DNA from: Noviherbaspirillum sp. Root189
GTDB lineage: Bacteria > Pseudomonadota > Gammaproteobacteria > Burkholderiales > Burkholderiaceae_D
Assembly: GCF_001428545.1 (NCBI RefSeq)
Contig: NZ_LMHZ01000021.1
Span: 1 to 64,000 of the forward strand
Direction of reading: 5' to 3'
DNA: 64,000 nt
Below are positions 1 through 9,020 of the stretch, piece after piece (within the stretch, counting starts at the first letter, position 1; every line of letters begins with the position of its first letter). The notes under the pieces are model-generated. The model saw only the letters and a list, made by a program, of their open reading frames with translations. It made no database searches and had not been told where the DNA came from. Made by a program: the position numbers and the translations under genes.

Positions 1-145
1 AGCAAAGCAGGATGTGTTCGACTATATCGAGATGTTTTATAACTCAAGGCGCCGGCATGGTTACAACAACCACCTATCACCGGTAGACTACGAGAAGCAG
101 TACTTCGAACGGCTCGCTAGTGTCTAGGATACCGGGGGCGATTCA
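1..145 (+). mobile_element. Right end of an IS3-family insertion sequence
   Basis: The transposase stop is followed at 132-145 by CCGGGGGCGATTCA. Its reverse complement begins TGAATCGCCCC, which fits the TG...CA terminal inverted repeat usual for IS3 elements. I take 145 as the likely element end. The left end and any target duplication are outside the window. Confidence 0.55.
2..127 (+). CDS. IS3-family transposase (OrfB), C-terminal fragment
   Basis: Open frame from the window edge to TAG at 125-127, giving about 41 residues. The sequence contains FYNSRRRHGYNNHLSPV followed by a YEKQYF segment, the usual end of the DDE integrase domain in IS3-family OrfB proteins. The catalytic part lies to the left of the window, so I cannot say whether the element is intact. 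Recognition is by the conserved RRRHGYN...LSPV pattern. Confidence 0.85.
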   Translation, partial: AKQDVFDYIEMFYNSRRRHGYNNHLSPVDYEKQYFERLASV

Positions 146-193
146 ATTGATTTGGAAGTAGAACATATTCATCGGGGATTATAGAAACAGGAT

Positions 194-934
194 ATGGAAT
201 ATTTGAACGACATTAAAGGTCCATTAAACTTGATGCTTTACCCCGCGCGGTGGAAGGGGTTACGTCGGAACGAAACCGACCGCGTATTGACTTCACTTAT
301 TCATCCTTGGATTCATAAGTACCCATCGCATTGGTATCTTGAAAGAATTGTTGGATTATTGCGTTCCAAGACAGATCTTAGTACGTTTATTTTCGAGCGT
401 GAGCCTAGTGAGACTGACGAAGAAATTCGCGGTTTCCTGTCGGATCTTGCTGTGGAAATCGAAAAGGAATATCCCGTCGCCCGCTCTGGTCGGTATGCAA
501 CCTTTAGCGGAACATGGATATGTACAACGACCCCAAGTGAATCAGTTCAAATTTCTAAGGGAGAGAGACTTCCACAAATTGGCAATACCGAAGTTGTCTG
601 GATGTTTAAAACCGTTTGCCCGGAAACGGCGGAAGATATTATCCACGAAGAATTCAAGACGTATTATCTGCCTAGGACTATCAAAGGGCGCCCAAAATAT
701 ATGGGGTCTGAGGAACATGCAGAATATTCTCTGAAAAGGCTATCAGAAAAAATCTCGCCACAGCTATTGCCGTCTGTACTGAATTTGTTAAAAGAGATGG
801 AACGCGACAGGGAGCATGTGCTGACAAAGAAAATCGAAATAGAGACTGGCTGCAACTGGACTAAGGCAGACCGGGAGTGGGTGTGGTACTCGTCACTCCT
901 GTCAAAGATCCGGGAAGGCTGGCAGCATCAGTAG
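194..934 (+). CDS. Hypothetical protein beside an IS end
   Basis: A 246-residue protein I do not recognise. It is soluble-looking, rich in Glu, Lys, Trp and Arg, with no signal peptide or membrane segment. The C-terminal third (LLKEMERDREHVLTKKIEIE) is probably helical. Base composition is clearly more AT-rich than the rest of the window, and the gene starts about 50 bp after the IS3 end, so recent acquisition is likely. The start is ATG at 194; only a weak purine stretch (ATAGAAACAGG) precedes it. The intact length supports a real gene, but no function can be assigned. Confidence 0.6.
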   Translation: MEYLNDIKGPLNLMLYPARWKGLRRNETDRVLTSLIHPWIHKYPSHWYLERIVGLLRSKTDLSTFIFEREPSETDEEIRGFLSDLAVEIEKEYPVARSGRYATFSGTWICTTTPSESVQISKGERLPQIGNTEVVWMFKTVCPETAEDIIHEEFKTYYLPRTIKGRPKYMGSEEHAEYSLKRLSEKISPQLLPSVLNLLKEMERDREHVLTKKIEIETGCNWTKADREWVWYSSLLSKIREGWQHQ

Positions 935-1130
935 ATCAGTAAGCGTGCTGAAGATAAAACAGAAGTCACTTGCAGTTTTCCAGACAAGGCGGCTCCATAA
1001 CCGATAAGTGGTACGTATGCGGTACACATGGAATGGAATCCCACCGTTCTGAAGCCGAATACCATACTTATGGCATGCATTGACGAGCGAGTTAAGGTTT
1101 AATTCTTTAACAGTAATTTAAAGATGCCGT

Positions 1131-1313
1131 ATGCCGCTCGACAAGTACAAATGCATGAAACTAGCCGGTGCTGTCATCGGCTGCGCCGGCATCTTCGCCG
1201 CGAAATTTCACCTGACCGAGGGGGCAATGGTGGCCTTGTCGGGCGGGACGTTGTTCCTCCTGTGCGGACTTGTCGGTTCATGGGTGAATGATGAGGTTGC
1301 CGCAGATGATTAA
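1131..1313 (+). CDS. Small membrane protein
   Basis: Sixty codons. Two hydrophobic stretches, about residues 10-25 and 32-51, suggest a two-helix inner-membrane protein with an acidic tail (NDEVAADD). No good ribosome-binding site precedes 1131. ATG at 1155 (MKLAGAVIGC) is an equally plausible start and would give 52 residues. Function unknown. The 196 bases upstream hold nothing I recognise. Confidence 0.5.
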   Translation: MPLDKYKCMKLAGAVIGCAGIFAAKFHLTEGAMVALSGGTLFLLCGLVGSWVNDEVAADD

Positions 1314-1344
1314 ATAATCTGCGACGGCCTCATCCGCATCACTG

Positions 1345-2046
1345 TCAGGCTACGCCCGCCCGGCCCCTTTGTGCCGCACCGGCCTTTGCCTGCCTCGCCA
1401 GTATGGTTAGCGGCGAACAATTCCATTCCGGTGCTTCCAGCATCTTCGAGGCCTTCCACAGATAAGCGCCGTCGGCATGCGTATCCAGTTCAAACCCCAT
1501 GCTGACCATGAGCCTGACCATCGGTTCGTTTTCCGCGAGAACGTCTCCCTGCAATCGCATGATGCCCGCAGCGCGGGCCACGCAGATCAGTGTCTGGATC
1601 AGTCTGGTACCGAGGCCGCTGCGATGCCATTCGTCGGCCACTAATACGGCAAATTCGCCGCTTACAGGATAGGGATCGGCGACATACTGCGCCATGCCGA
1701 TCGCTATTTCCTGACCGTCGCGCTGGATGACGGCCAGCAGGGTCATGGCGCCGGTCGGATCGCTCAATGTAAAGCGTGCCAGCATATCGGGCGGTACTTC
1801 CTGCAACGGATAAAAGAAGCGGTGATAACGGCTCTCGAGGGACAAGCCGCGTACCAGTTGCTGGATGCGTTCGGCATCGCCAGCATGGGCGGCGCGCAGG
1901 GTGACTGCGGTGCCGTTCTTCAGGCGCAGGATGTCGCGTACTTCGCCGCCGGTTTCCGGTGCATAGGTAGTGTCGGCACCAGTGCCGCTCAGATCGAAAG
2001 GAAGATAATCCTTCCAGCTGAGGGAAAAGGGAAATTGGAAGCCCAT
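1345..2046 (-). CDS. GNAT-family N-acetyltransferase
   Basis: A 233-residue protein with a GNAT fold over about residues 50-200. Visible blocks are VTLRAAHAGDAERIQQLV (strand 1/helix 1), FAVLVADEWHRSGLGTRLIQ (the acetyl-CoA loop, here RSGLGT) and ENEPMVRLMVSMGFEL. The frame stays open further upstream, but that part overlaps the DUF2917 gene, so I place the start at the ATG at 2046 (MGFQFPFSLSWKDY). The gene lies 13 bp downstream of the DUF2917 gene and is probably cotranscribed with it. The substrate cannot be predicted; related proteins include protein lysine acetyltransferases. Confidence 0.85.
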   Translation of the reverse strand: MGFQFPFSLSWKDYLPFDLSGTGADTTYAPETGGEVRDILRLKNGTAVTLRAAHAGDAERIQQLVRGLSLESRYHRFFYPLQEVPPDMLARFTLSDPTGAMTLLAVIQRDGQEIAIGMAQYVADPYPVSGEFAVLVADEWHRSGLGTRLIQTLICVARAAGIMRLQGDVLAENEPMVRLMVSMGFELDTHADGAYLWKASKMLEAPEWNCSPLTILARQAKAGAAQRGRAGVA

Positions 2047-2059
2047 GGCGCGCTCCGTT

Positions 2060-2425
2060 TCATGCGATCGACAGGCGGGCGCCGGACTGCAGCGTCGGGG
2101 CGACAACGCGACGTGGTTGCGCCGGATTGTGGCAAGTATCGAGCCGTACGCTGATGCGGGCTTTGCCGAATGGCGACAGCAGGGTAGGCACGTTGCGATC
2201 GAGTACGACGGTTTGGCCTGCTTCGAGCACGACGTCGCGGATATCGCCGTCCTGCGTGATCCAGACGCTGCCGTCCAGCGCGCGGATAGTCCAGCCTGAA
2301 GCGTCCCGCAGATGGGCGGTCTGCGAGGCGTCCAGTGCGATGGTTTCACCGCACGGGTCAAGCGGCGTCATGCCGCCCTGGCTGGCGGCGTCGGTGGCAA
2401 AAGTCTTGTGAACTCGGGCATTCAT
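2060..2425 (-). CDS. DUF2917 domain protein
   Basis: A 121-residue protein. A compact beta-rich core contains GWTIRALDGSVWITQDGD and VLEAGQTVVLD, the signature of the DUF2917 cupin-like family common in Burkholderiales. The start at 2425 (MNARVHKTF) is set by an AGGAGATCACC Shine-Dalgarno region. It is followed closely by the GNAT gene and diverges from the LysR gene at 2620, so that regulator may control the pair (inference). Confidence 0.75.
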   Translation of the reverse strand: MNARVHKTFATDAASQGGMTPLDPCGETIALDASQTAHLRDASGWTIRALDGSVWITQDGDIRDVVLEAGQTVVLDRNVPTLLSPFGKARISVRLDTCHNPAQPRRVVAPTLQSGARLSIA

Positions 2426-2619
2426 GGTGATCTCCTGTGATCGCGTAAGGAAGGCGGCGGGTATTGCCTCCATGAAGCACATTATCGTTTGTCCTCAGAT
2501 ATTTACAATCCATCAAAATGGAATAAGATTGTTTCTGCATATGGACAATTTGGTGTTCTTGAACAGGGGTGGGGTCAGCTGTCGATGCAAGCCCGGCTAG
2601 CCGCTCTACAGGAGGAACT

Positions 2620-3531
2620 ATGGAGCTTTTGGTAGAAATGATGGCGTTTGCCAAGGTCGTGGAGACCCGCAGCTTTTCAGCGGCGGCGCAGAAACTCAAT
2701 ACGTCCAAGTCGCTGGTCAGCAAGCAGGTCAGCAACCTGGAGAGCGCGCTCGGCGTGCGGCTGTTGAATCGCACCACGCGACGCATGAGTCTGACCGAGA
2801 TTGGCACAGCCTACTATGAGCACTGCGCGCGCATCGCGCAGGAAATCGACGCGGCAAAGGAAACGGTGACGCAGCTGCAGGTCGAGCCACGGGGCGTGCT
2901 GAAGCTGACTTCGCCGGTCATCTTTGCCGCGTTGCATCTGGCACCCGCGTTGCAGACCTTCCTGCAGCGCTATGACGAAGTCGAAGTTGAACTTGATGTC
3001 ACCGACCGGCCAGTCGAGATTGTCGAGGAGGCGTACGACGTGGCCATCCGTATCAGTGACAATCCGCCGCCGAATATGATTGCCCGCAAGATTGCACCGG
3101 TACGCTGGGTAACGTGCGCATCGCCAGCCTATCTTGAACGTTACGGCACTCCTCGCACGCCACAGGAACTGACCCAGCATCAGTGTCTGGTATATCTCGG
3201 CATGAATACCGCGCGCAGCGGCTGGCGCTACCAGTCCGGCAGCAAGGAAATCACCCCTGCGATCAACGGCAAATGCCGCGTCAATAATTCTTCCGTGCTG
3301 CTGCAGATGGCGCTGGAGGGACTCGGCATCGTGCTCTTCCCGACCTACATTCTTAGCAAGTACCTGAAGGACGGGCGCCTGAAGCAGATCCTGCCGGATG
3401 TCGTCGCCAGTCCCGGCATGAATATGTATGCCGTGTATATGCCGAACCGTTACATGCAGCCGAAGGTGAGGGCATTCATTGATCATTTGCTGGAGCATTT
3501 CGGACCGGATCCGCATTGGGACCAGTTCTGA
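2620..3531 (+). CDS. LysR-family transcriptional regulator
   Basis: A 303-residue protein. Residues 1-60 form the winged helix (FAKVVETRSFSAAAQKLN, SLVSKQVSNLE, LLNRTTRRMSLTEIG). The rest is the periplasmic-binding-like effector domain, of the CrgA/AaeR-like subgroup with LKLTSPVIFA and a C-terminal YMPNRYMQPKVRAFIDHL. The start at 2620 follows an AGGAGGAACT ribosome-binding site; the longer frame from GTG 2569 lacks one. It diverges from the DUF2917/GNAT pair, its most likely target. Effector unknown. Confidence 0.9.
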   Translation: MELLVEMMAFAKVVETRSFSAAAQKLNTSKSLVSKQVSNLESALGVRLLNRTTRRMSLTEIGTAYYEHCARIAQEIDAAKETVTQLQVEPRGVLKLTSPVIFAALHLAPALQTFLQRYDEVEVELDVTDRPVEIVEEAYDVAIRISDNPPPNMIARKIAPVRWVTCASPAYLERYGTPRTPQELTQHQCLVYLGMNTARSGWRYQSGSKEITPAINGKCRVNNSSVLLQMALEGLGIVLFPTYILSKYLKDGRLKQILPDVVASPGMNMYAVYMPNRYMQPKVRAFIDHLLEHFGPDPHWDQF

Positions 3532-3787
3532 TCCTTGTCGATGGACACCGTTGCCTGCAATGCGATCACATTACGTCTGTCCCGGCAGGAATCATGATTC
3601 ATTGCATGCTTTGGCCTAAGACAATAACGCAGTAAGAAACAAGTCCACAAAAAATGGCAATGAAACATGCCATAACAAAACTTGTAACTTTTTATGTTTT
3701 ATTAAGTACATCTTTTTGCGAATGTCTAGACTATTTATATGAAATGCCAATAACAACATCAGTCAACAGACATGAAAGGATAGCCCC

Positions 3788-4087
3788 ATGAGCAAACTGA
3801 TCGCCATGCTGGTTGCCGGTGTTTTCGCAGGTTCCGCAATTGCTGCGACCCACACTGCCGCGCCGACCGGTTCCACTAGCTCATCCACCATGAGCGGCGA
3901 CACCAAGGCGGACGCCAAGGCCGAAGAAAAAGCTGCCAAGGCTGAAGCCGAAGCCGACAAGAAGAAGGCCAAAGCCGATGCAAAGGCCACGAAGAAGAAG
4001 GCAGATGCGAAAGCTGACCAAGCGTCAGCTGCTGCGGATGCGAAGGCTGACAAGGCCGAAAAGAAGGCGGACAACGCTTCCAAGTAA
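3788..4087 (+). CDS. Secreted Lys/Ala-rich small protein
   Basis: Ninety-nine residues. A clear Sec signal peptide (MSKLIAMLVAGVFAGSAIA, cut before ATHTAAP) precedes a Thr/Ser linker. From about residue 38 onward the protein is a highly charged Ala/Lys/Asp/Glu helix with repeats of the AKADAKA type. This resembles small periplasmic proteins of Burkholderiales with histone-H1-like composition. AAAGGATAGCCCC precedes the ATG. The 256-base upstream region is AT-rich and probably holds the promoter. Monocistronic, with a terminator just downstream. Function unknown, perhaps envelope-stress related. Confidence 0.75.
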   Translation: MSKLIAMLVAGVFAGSAIAATHTAAPTGSTSSSTMSGDTKADAKAEEKAAKAEAEADKKKAKADAKATKKKADAKADQASAAADAKADKAEKKADNASK

Positions 4088-4118
4088 GCGAATAACAACC
4101 CGCACGCCCGCGGTTGCG

Positions 4119-4143
4119 AGGCAGGCCACGCCTGCCTTTTTTA
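4119..4143 (+). terminator. Rho-independent terminator
   Basis: AGGCAGG / CCTGCCT arms around a CCACG loop, followed by a run of T. It lies about 30 bp after the stop of the secreted small protein. Confidence 0.85.
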
Positions 4144-4295
4144 TTGGGTGACGATCCCGCGCGCCGGCGCCATCGAGATTCCGGCGTTGCGGGTCACGGA
4201 CCGCTATAATCCGCGTGCCGGTCAGAATTGCCATTACACAACATGCAGGACGACCAGCAGCATATCAACGGGAATCAGAGGGATCGGTCGACTAC

Positions 4296-5510
4296 ATGAA
4301 GGAGCTGGTGAAATCAGGCGTAGCCGCGCAACATGCATTGACAGCGGCGTTTTTCTTCCTGCCGCTGTTCAAGCCGATGCTGTTTTTGTCGCTGCTGGCG
4401 GCCATCGTATTGTTCCTTGCCAGTGATCGGTTTGGTGAAGCCTGGCGGCAGGCGCCCCTACAATCCTGGTTGCTGCCGGCATTGATTCTCTCCATCCTGC
4501 CGGGCCTGTCGCTGCTGCTGCATGACGACCCAACGCAGACCGAACTCAATCTCAGCTATTACTGGCTGACGGCCTTTCTGGTCTACCTGGCATCCAGCCG
4601 CATGCGTATCGTGCCGTGGCTGTGGGCCTTCGTGGCCGGGGTATTCATCGTGTTCTGTTATGTGCAGATCCGCTTTCCCGGGCAGGTGGAACTGGCGACC
4701 GGCCTGGGGGCGCTCGGTAATTACATCCTTTATTCACAGCTGCTGGCGATCGCGGTCGTGCTGCTGTCGATTCTCTATAAACATGAAACTCGCCGGATAC
4801 TGCGCCTGGTATGCGTTGCCGGCATGGCGGTATTTTTCTTCGGGCTGGTGTCCGGGGATGGCCGCAGCGGCTTGCTGTCTCTTCTGTTGCTGCTTCCGCT
4901 GGTAGCGGGCAACATGGTCTCGAGAGAGAACAGGCGCCTGGTGCTGGTCGTTTGCCTGGTCGGCCTGCTGGCAACCGGGATGGCGCCGCGCGTGCAAAAG
5001 CGGATTAACGCCGGCATCAACGACCTGAAGCTGATGCAGCAGGACCGCAAGGATACCTCGCTCGGTTACCGTCTGGATATGTGGCAGACGGCAGCCGATG
5101 TGGTACGCACGCATCCGGTGTTTGGCGCCGGCCAGGCCGGCTTTGAGAAGGCATGGCATGCGCGCCATCCGAAAGGCGAAGCACAAAGTTTCATCGAGCC
5201 GCACAATGCTTTCCTGTTTTTCGCTTCCACCTTTGGCCTGATCGGGCTTGCGGCGCTGGTGTGGCTGTATGCGGCAATGTTATGGACCGGCTGGCGTCAC
5301 CGGCACAGTATGGAAGGCGGCGTGGTGTTTGCCTTTGCCGTGGTCTGTATTGTGGGCAGCGTAACCAATACCATGTTCATGGGCGCGGTCAGTCATACCT
5401 GGGTGATGCTGTTCATCGGTCTGCAGGGGAGCCTGCAGCATCCGGTGGTGCGGCGACTGGCTTTGCAGAGCGGGGCAGACTCCGAGCAGCGGCAAAGGCA
5501 ACCGGCATGA
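4296..5510 (+). CDS. O-antigen ligase family membrane protein
   Basis: A 404-residue polytopic membrane protein with about ten to eleven hydrophobic segments. A large loop holds GYRLDMWQTAADVVRTHPVFG then GAGQAGFEKAW and EPHNAFLFFASTFGLIGL. These are the hallmarks of the WaaL/Wzy_C family (the H-N-x-FL loop). It is therefore likely to join or polymerise lipid-linked glycans at the periplasmic face. Start taken at ATG 4296 (MKELVKSGV); the frame is open to GTG 4215. Its stop overlaps the next gene's start (ATGA), so the two glycan genes are translationally coupled. Confidence 0.85.
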   Translation: MKELVKSGVAAQHALTAAFFFLPLFKPMLFLSLLAAIVLFLASDRFGEAWRQAPLQSWLLPALILSILPGLSLLLHDDPTQTELNLSYYWLTAFLVYLASSRMRIVPWLWAFVAGVFIVFCYVQIRFPGQVELATGLGALGNYILYSQLLAIAVVLLSILYKHETRRILRLVCVAGMAVFFFGLVSGDGRSGLLSLLLLLPLVAGNMVSRENRRLVLVVCLVGLLATGMAPRVQKRINAGINDLKLMQQDRKDTSLGYRLDMWQTAADVVRTHPVFGAGQAGFEKAWHARHPKGEAQSFIEPHNAFLFFASTFGLIGLAALVWLYAAMLWTGWRHRHSMEGGVVFAFAVVCIVGSVTNTMFMGAVSHTWVMLFIGLQGSLQHPVVRRLALQSGADSEQRQRQPA

Positions 5511-6610
5511 GAGCGCAAATGAAGGTGCTCCTGATCAGTCCGACCGTGGCCGGATATATCGGCGGCACTGAAACCGTCGTCAGCCAGCTCAGCCAGCGCC
5601 TGAAGGATAGCGTCGCCTTGACTGTGCTGAGCGCCGTGCCGCCTGGCGGCGAAGTGTTGATCGACACCCGTGGCTATGAACTGCTGACCCTGCCTTTTCT
5701 GGGGCGTGATTCCCGCGCCAACCGCTTGCTGAGCAAGCTGCTGATGACTAGTCGCTTCAAGATCGAAAGCTTCAGTTTTTTTCGGTCGCTGCGCAGGAGC
5801 GACATCGACCTGACGCGTTTCGATGTCATCGCCACGTTTTACGAAGCCGATGCCCTGCTGTTGCACAAGCAGTATCCGTCACTGCGCAAACGCTGTCGGC
5901 ACCTGTTGCCGGGCGTCTCGATGCGCGGCTTCTTCCGCCGGGTGCCGGCAGAGGATGTGGTGTTCTTCGGTTATCGCGCCGCGCCACGGGCCAAGCGCAA
6001 ATGGGGCGTGGATGTGCAGTCGCTTCCGCTGGGCGTTGATGACCAGTTCTTTCCTGCCGCACCGCGCGCTTTTCCGCAGGAAAAGCGGCTGGTATTCGTG
6101 GGTCGCCTCGATAAGAGCAAGCATGTCGACTGGCTGGCCGGATTCTTTGCCGGCAGCGGTCTGGGGCAACAGGGTTACCGGCTCGATATCATCGGCGATG
6201 GCCCCTTGTTTGCCAGTCTGCAGGCCGCCTGCGGACCCGATTCGGGCATCCGGTTGCTCGGCCGTCAGCGCGCGGACCAGGTGGCAGCCATCCTGCGCGA
6301 CGCTTTCCTGCTGTTGCATCCCACCGACCTTGAAAGCTTTGGCCTGACTATCCTCGAAGGCATGGCCGCGGGATTGCCTGTGATCACGCACGCGCTTGAC
6401 AGCGTCACGATCTGGGCCGGCAAGCATCCGCGCTATGCGGCGCATCTCGATGCGGCGTCGTGGCTGCAGGAAATCCGCCGCTTCGAGGAGCGCGACTATT
6501 GGGAGCAGGTCAGCGCAGATAACCTGGCATTTGCACGTGGCCTGACGTGGGATCGCATCGCGGAACAGGTGCTGGATATACTGCAGCGCAAAACACCCGC
6601 TGGAATCTGA
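5507..6610 (+). CDS. Glycosyltransferase family 4 protein
   Basis: A 367-residue GT-B glycosyltransferase. The N-terminal half starts MKVLLISPTVAGYIGGTETVV (donor/acceptor Rossmann start with the GGTE loop). The C-terminal domain has LVFVGRLDKSKHVDWL, IIGDGPL, LLHPTDLESFGLTILEGMA with the conserved E-x7-E-type motif, and GLPVI. The start at 5507 overlaps the preceding O-antigen-ligase-like gene by four bases; ATG 5519 is an alternative. Likely cytoplasmic sugar transfer to a lipopolysaccharide or capsule intermediate. The sugar is not predictable. Confidence 0.88.
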   Translation: MRAQMKVLLISPTVAGYIGGTETVVSQLSQRLKDSVALTVLSAVPPGGEVLIDTRGYELLTLPFLGRDSRANRLLSKLLMTSRFKIESFSFFRSLRRSDIDLTRFDVIATFYEADALLLHKQYPSLRKRCRHLLPGVSMRGFFRRVPAEDVVFFGYRAAPRAKRKWGVDVQSLPLGVDDQFFPAAPRAFPQEKRLVFVGRLDKSKHVDWLAGFFAGSGLGQQGYRLDIIGDGPLFASLQAACGPDSGIRLLGRQRADQVAAILRDAFLLLHPTDLESFGLTILEGMAAGLPVITHALDSVTIWAGKHPRYAAHLDAASWLQEIRRFEERDYWEQVSADNLAFARGLTWDRIAEQVLDILQRKTPAGI

Positions 6611-6962
6611 CGCTGCCGATACGGATGAGGATGCTGCTGTCGGGATGATCAGCGCCCCGTCTTGTCTTCTGTAGCTGGTGTATGTCTATGATGCGACCCT
6701 AACCATGGGATGCATGCCAAGCAGGCAAGCGGCCTTGTCGTGCATAATATTTCCCACAAGCCGTATTTGATAGGATATGCCCAAGTACGCGGTGCGGCGT
6801 TTGTCAAGCGAACTATTTTCCGGATGCAAAGCCATCGGGACGATCCATCGCCGGATTCTGGTGTCACAACATGGTTAACTATGATTGATCATCCACGATG
6901 TTTCCCATTTTTTCCATTGCACCACGCCACTCCGTCTAAAACACTCAACTCAACTGCTATCA
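6611..6962. other. Intergenic region, no gene seen
   Basis: A stretch of 352 bases between the glycosyltransferase and the MHYT kinase. Frames crossing it show no family signature. It probably contains the kinase promoter and leader. I see no clear terminator or repeat. Confidence 0.5.
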
Positions 6963-8945
6963 ATGCTGACCGGTTATTACGACACTCCGCTGGTACTTGT
7001 ATCGATACTGGTTGCTATCTTTGCTTCCTATACCGCGCTCAGCATGGCCGGCCGTGTGACGACTTCCCACGGTACGGCCAGGCGCCTGTGGATAGGCGGC
7101 GGCGCGCTCGCCATGGGAAGTGGTATCTGGGCAATGCACTTCATCGGCATGCTGGCGTTCCGCCTGCCTATCCCGCTCGGGTACGATTTCTGGATCACGG
7201 TTCTCTCCTTGCTGCTGCCGGTGGTCGTGTCCGGTATGGCGCTGCACCAGGTCAGCCGGCCCGAATTGCCGGTGCAGCGACTGTTCGCCGGCGCTGTATT
7301 GATGGGCATCGGCATCAATGCGATGCACTACACAGGCATGTTTGCGATGCGCATGGCGCCCGGCATCCGCTACGACCCCTTGCTGTTTGCGGCATCGGTG
7401 ATCATTGCCATTGTTGCATCGGCGGCTGCGCTCTGGATCGCTTTCCGTCTGCGCGGAAACGTGCCGCAGGTATGGCTGCCACGTGTCGGCGCTTCGGTTC
7501 TCATGGGTGCGGCCATCGCCGGCATGCATTACACCGGCATGGCGGCAGCCGGTTTTCCGGAAAACAGTATCTGCATGGCAGCGGGCAATGGTTTCGACCA
7601 GGACGAGCTTGCCCTCATGGTCATGTTGGCCAGCTTTGGGGTATTGACTGTGGCTTTGCTGACTTCGGTATTCGATGCCCGCCTGGAATCGCGTTCGCAA
7701 GTCCTCGCCACATCGCAGGCTATCGCCGAGGAACGCCAGATCCTGTTACTGGGCGAGCGGGCCGCACGCACGCAGGCCGAACGCATGAGCGCGCTGAAAG
7801 ATGAATTTCTCGCCACACTGTCGCATGAATTGCGCACGCCGCTCAACGCCATTCTTGGCTGGGCGCAGATCCTGCGCAGCGGCACCAGGGATGAAGCCAC
7901 CCTTGCCAAGGGGCTGGAGACGATCGAAAGAAACGCACGTGCTCAGGCGCAACTGATCGAGGACCTGCTGGACATGAGCCAGATCATTTCGGGCAAGGTG
8001 CGCCTCGATGTGCGGCCAATCGATCCGGCGAACTTTATCGAGGCGGCACTTGAGACGGTGCGGCCCGCCGCCATGGCAAAGAACATTCGCCTCGAAACCA
8101 CGCTCGATCCGCAGGCCGGCCAGATCGCTGGCGATCCGAACCGGCTGCAGCAGATCATGTGGAACCTGCTATCGAATGCAGTCAAATTCACACCGCATGG
8201 CGGGCACATTCATGTGTCGCTCAGCCGGACTGCCGCAGGCATTGTGATCAGGGTAGTGGACTCCGGCATCGGCATCCAGCCCGAATTTCTGCCCTATGTA
8301 TTCGACCGTTTCCGGCAGGCGGATGCCTCGACGACGCGCCGCTACAGCGGACTCGGCCTGGGCCTGTCGATCGTCAAGCAACTGGTGGAACTGCAGGGCG
8401 GAACTGTTGCCGTCGCCAGTCGGGGCGACGGCAATGGCGCGACCTTTACCCTGGATTTTCCCCTGCACAATCCCAACGCCGCAGCCGCGCGCCAGCAGCC
8501 GGTGCCGGGGGCTTACCGTCCCTCTATCGGTTCCGATTTCACCCGTACCCACCTGTCCGGCATCAAGGTGTTAATAGTTGATGACGAAGCTGATGCACTC
8601 GACCTGATGGAGTGGATACTCAGGGAATGCGGTGCGACGATTTGCCGCGCGGGCAATGCGAGCGAGGCCTTGTCGCTGATGGAACGCGAGCGCCCCGACA
8701 TCGTGGTTAGCGATATCGGCATGCCGGATGTGGATGGCTTCGAACTGCTTCGCCGCATCAGGTCGCTTGGCGAAGCACGTGGCGGCACGGTGCCGGCGCT
8801 GGCATTGACCGCATTCACGCGTGCCGAAGACCAGCAACGTGCGCTGCAGGCAGGATTTAACCTGTATATGACCAAACCTGTGGAGCCGTCCACGTTTGCG
8901 GCAAACATTGCCAAGATGGCCGGGGTGCGTGCCAGTATTCAGTAA
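6963..8945 (+). CDS. MHYT-domain hybrid sensor histidine kinase
   Basis: A 660-residue inner-membrane kinase. Residues 1-235 are a seven-helix MHYT sensor with three His motifs: MHFIGM (58-63), MHYTGM (121-126) and MHYTGM (188-193), proposed in this family to bind copper and sense a diatomic gas. A short helix leads to HisKA with the phospho-acceptor His at 288 (LSHELRTPLNAILG). HATPase_c follows with NLLSNAVKFT, DSGIGI and GLGLGLSIV. A C-terminal receiver domain (about 535-655) has DDE at 540-542, acceptor Asp 584 and Lys 638. ATG 6963 gives the family-typical beginning; the frame opens at 6885. No partner regulator is adjacent. Confidence 0.92.
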   Translation: MLTGYYDTPLVLVSILVAIFASYTALSMAGRVTTSHGTARRLWIGGGALAMGSGIWAMHFIGMLAFRLPIPLGYDFWITVLSLLLPVVVSGMALHQVSRPELPVQRLFAGAVLMGIGINAMHYTGMFAMRMAPGIRYDPLLFAASVIIAIVASAAALWIAFRLRGNVPQVWLPRVGASVLMGAAIAGMHYTGMAAAGFPENSICMAAGNGFDQDELALMVMLASFGVLTVALLTSVFDARLESRSQVLATSQAIAEERQILLLGERAARTQAERMSALKDEFLATLSHELRTPLNAILGWAQILRSGTRDEATLAKGLETIERNARAQAQLIEDLLDMSQIISGKVRLDVRPIDPANFIEAALETVRPAAMAKNIRLETTLDPQAGQIAGDPNRLQQIMWNLLSNAVKFTPHGGHIHVSLSRTAAGIVIRVVDSGIGIQPEFLPYVFDRFRQADASTTRRYSGLGLGLSIVKQLVELQGGTVAVASRGDGNGATFTLDFPLHNPNAAAARQQPVPGAYRPSIGSDFTRTHLSGIKVLIVDDEADALDLMEWILRECGATICRAGNASEALSLMERERPDIVVSDIGMPDVDGFELLRRIRSLGEARGGTVPALALTAFTRAEDQQRALQAGFNLYMTKPVEPSTFAANIAKMAGVRASIQ

Positions 8946-9020
8946 GAGGATAAAGGCAATGCAGTATCTCGTTTAATGTAACCAGATGGTGTGCCTGTGG
9001 TCCGATAGCGATGGGTTCTG

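Noticed and set aside
2047-2361. N-terminal extension of the GNAT protein
   Set aside because: The extra 105 codons overlap the DUF2917 gene in another frame and show no similarity to acetyltransferases.
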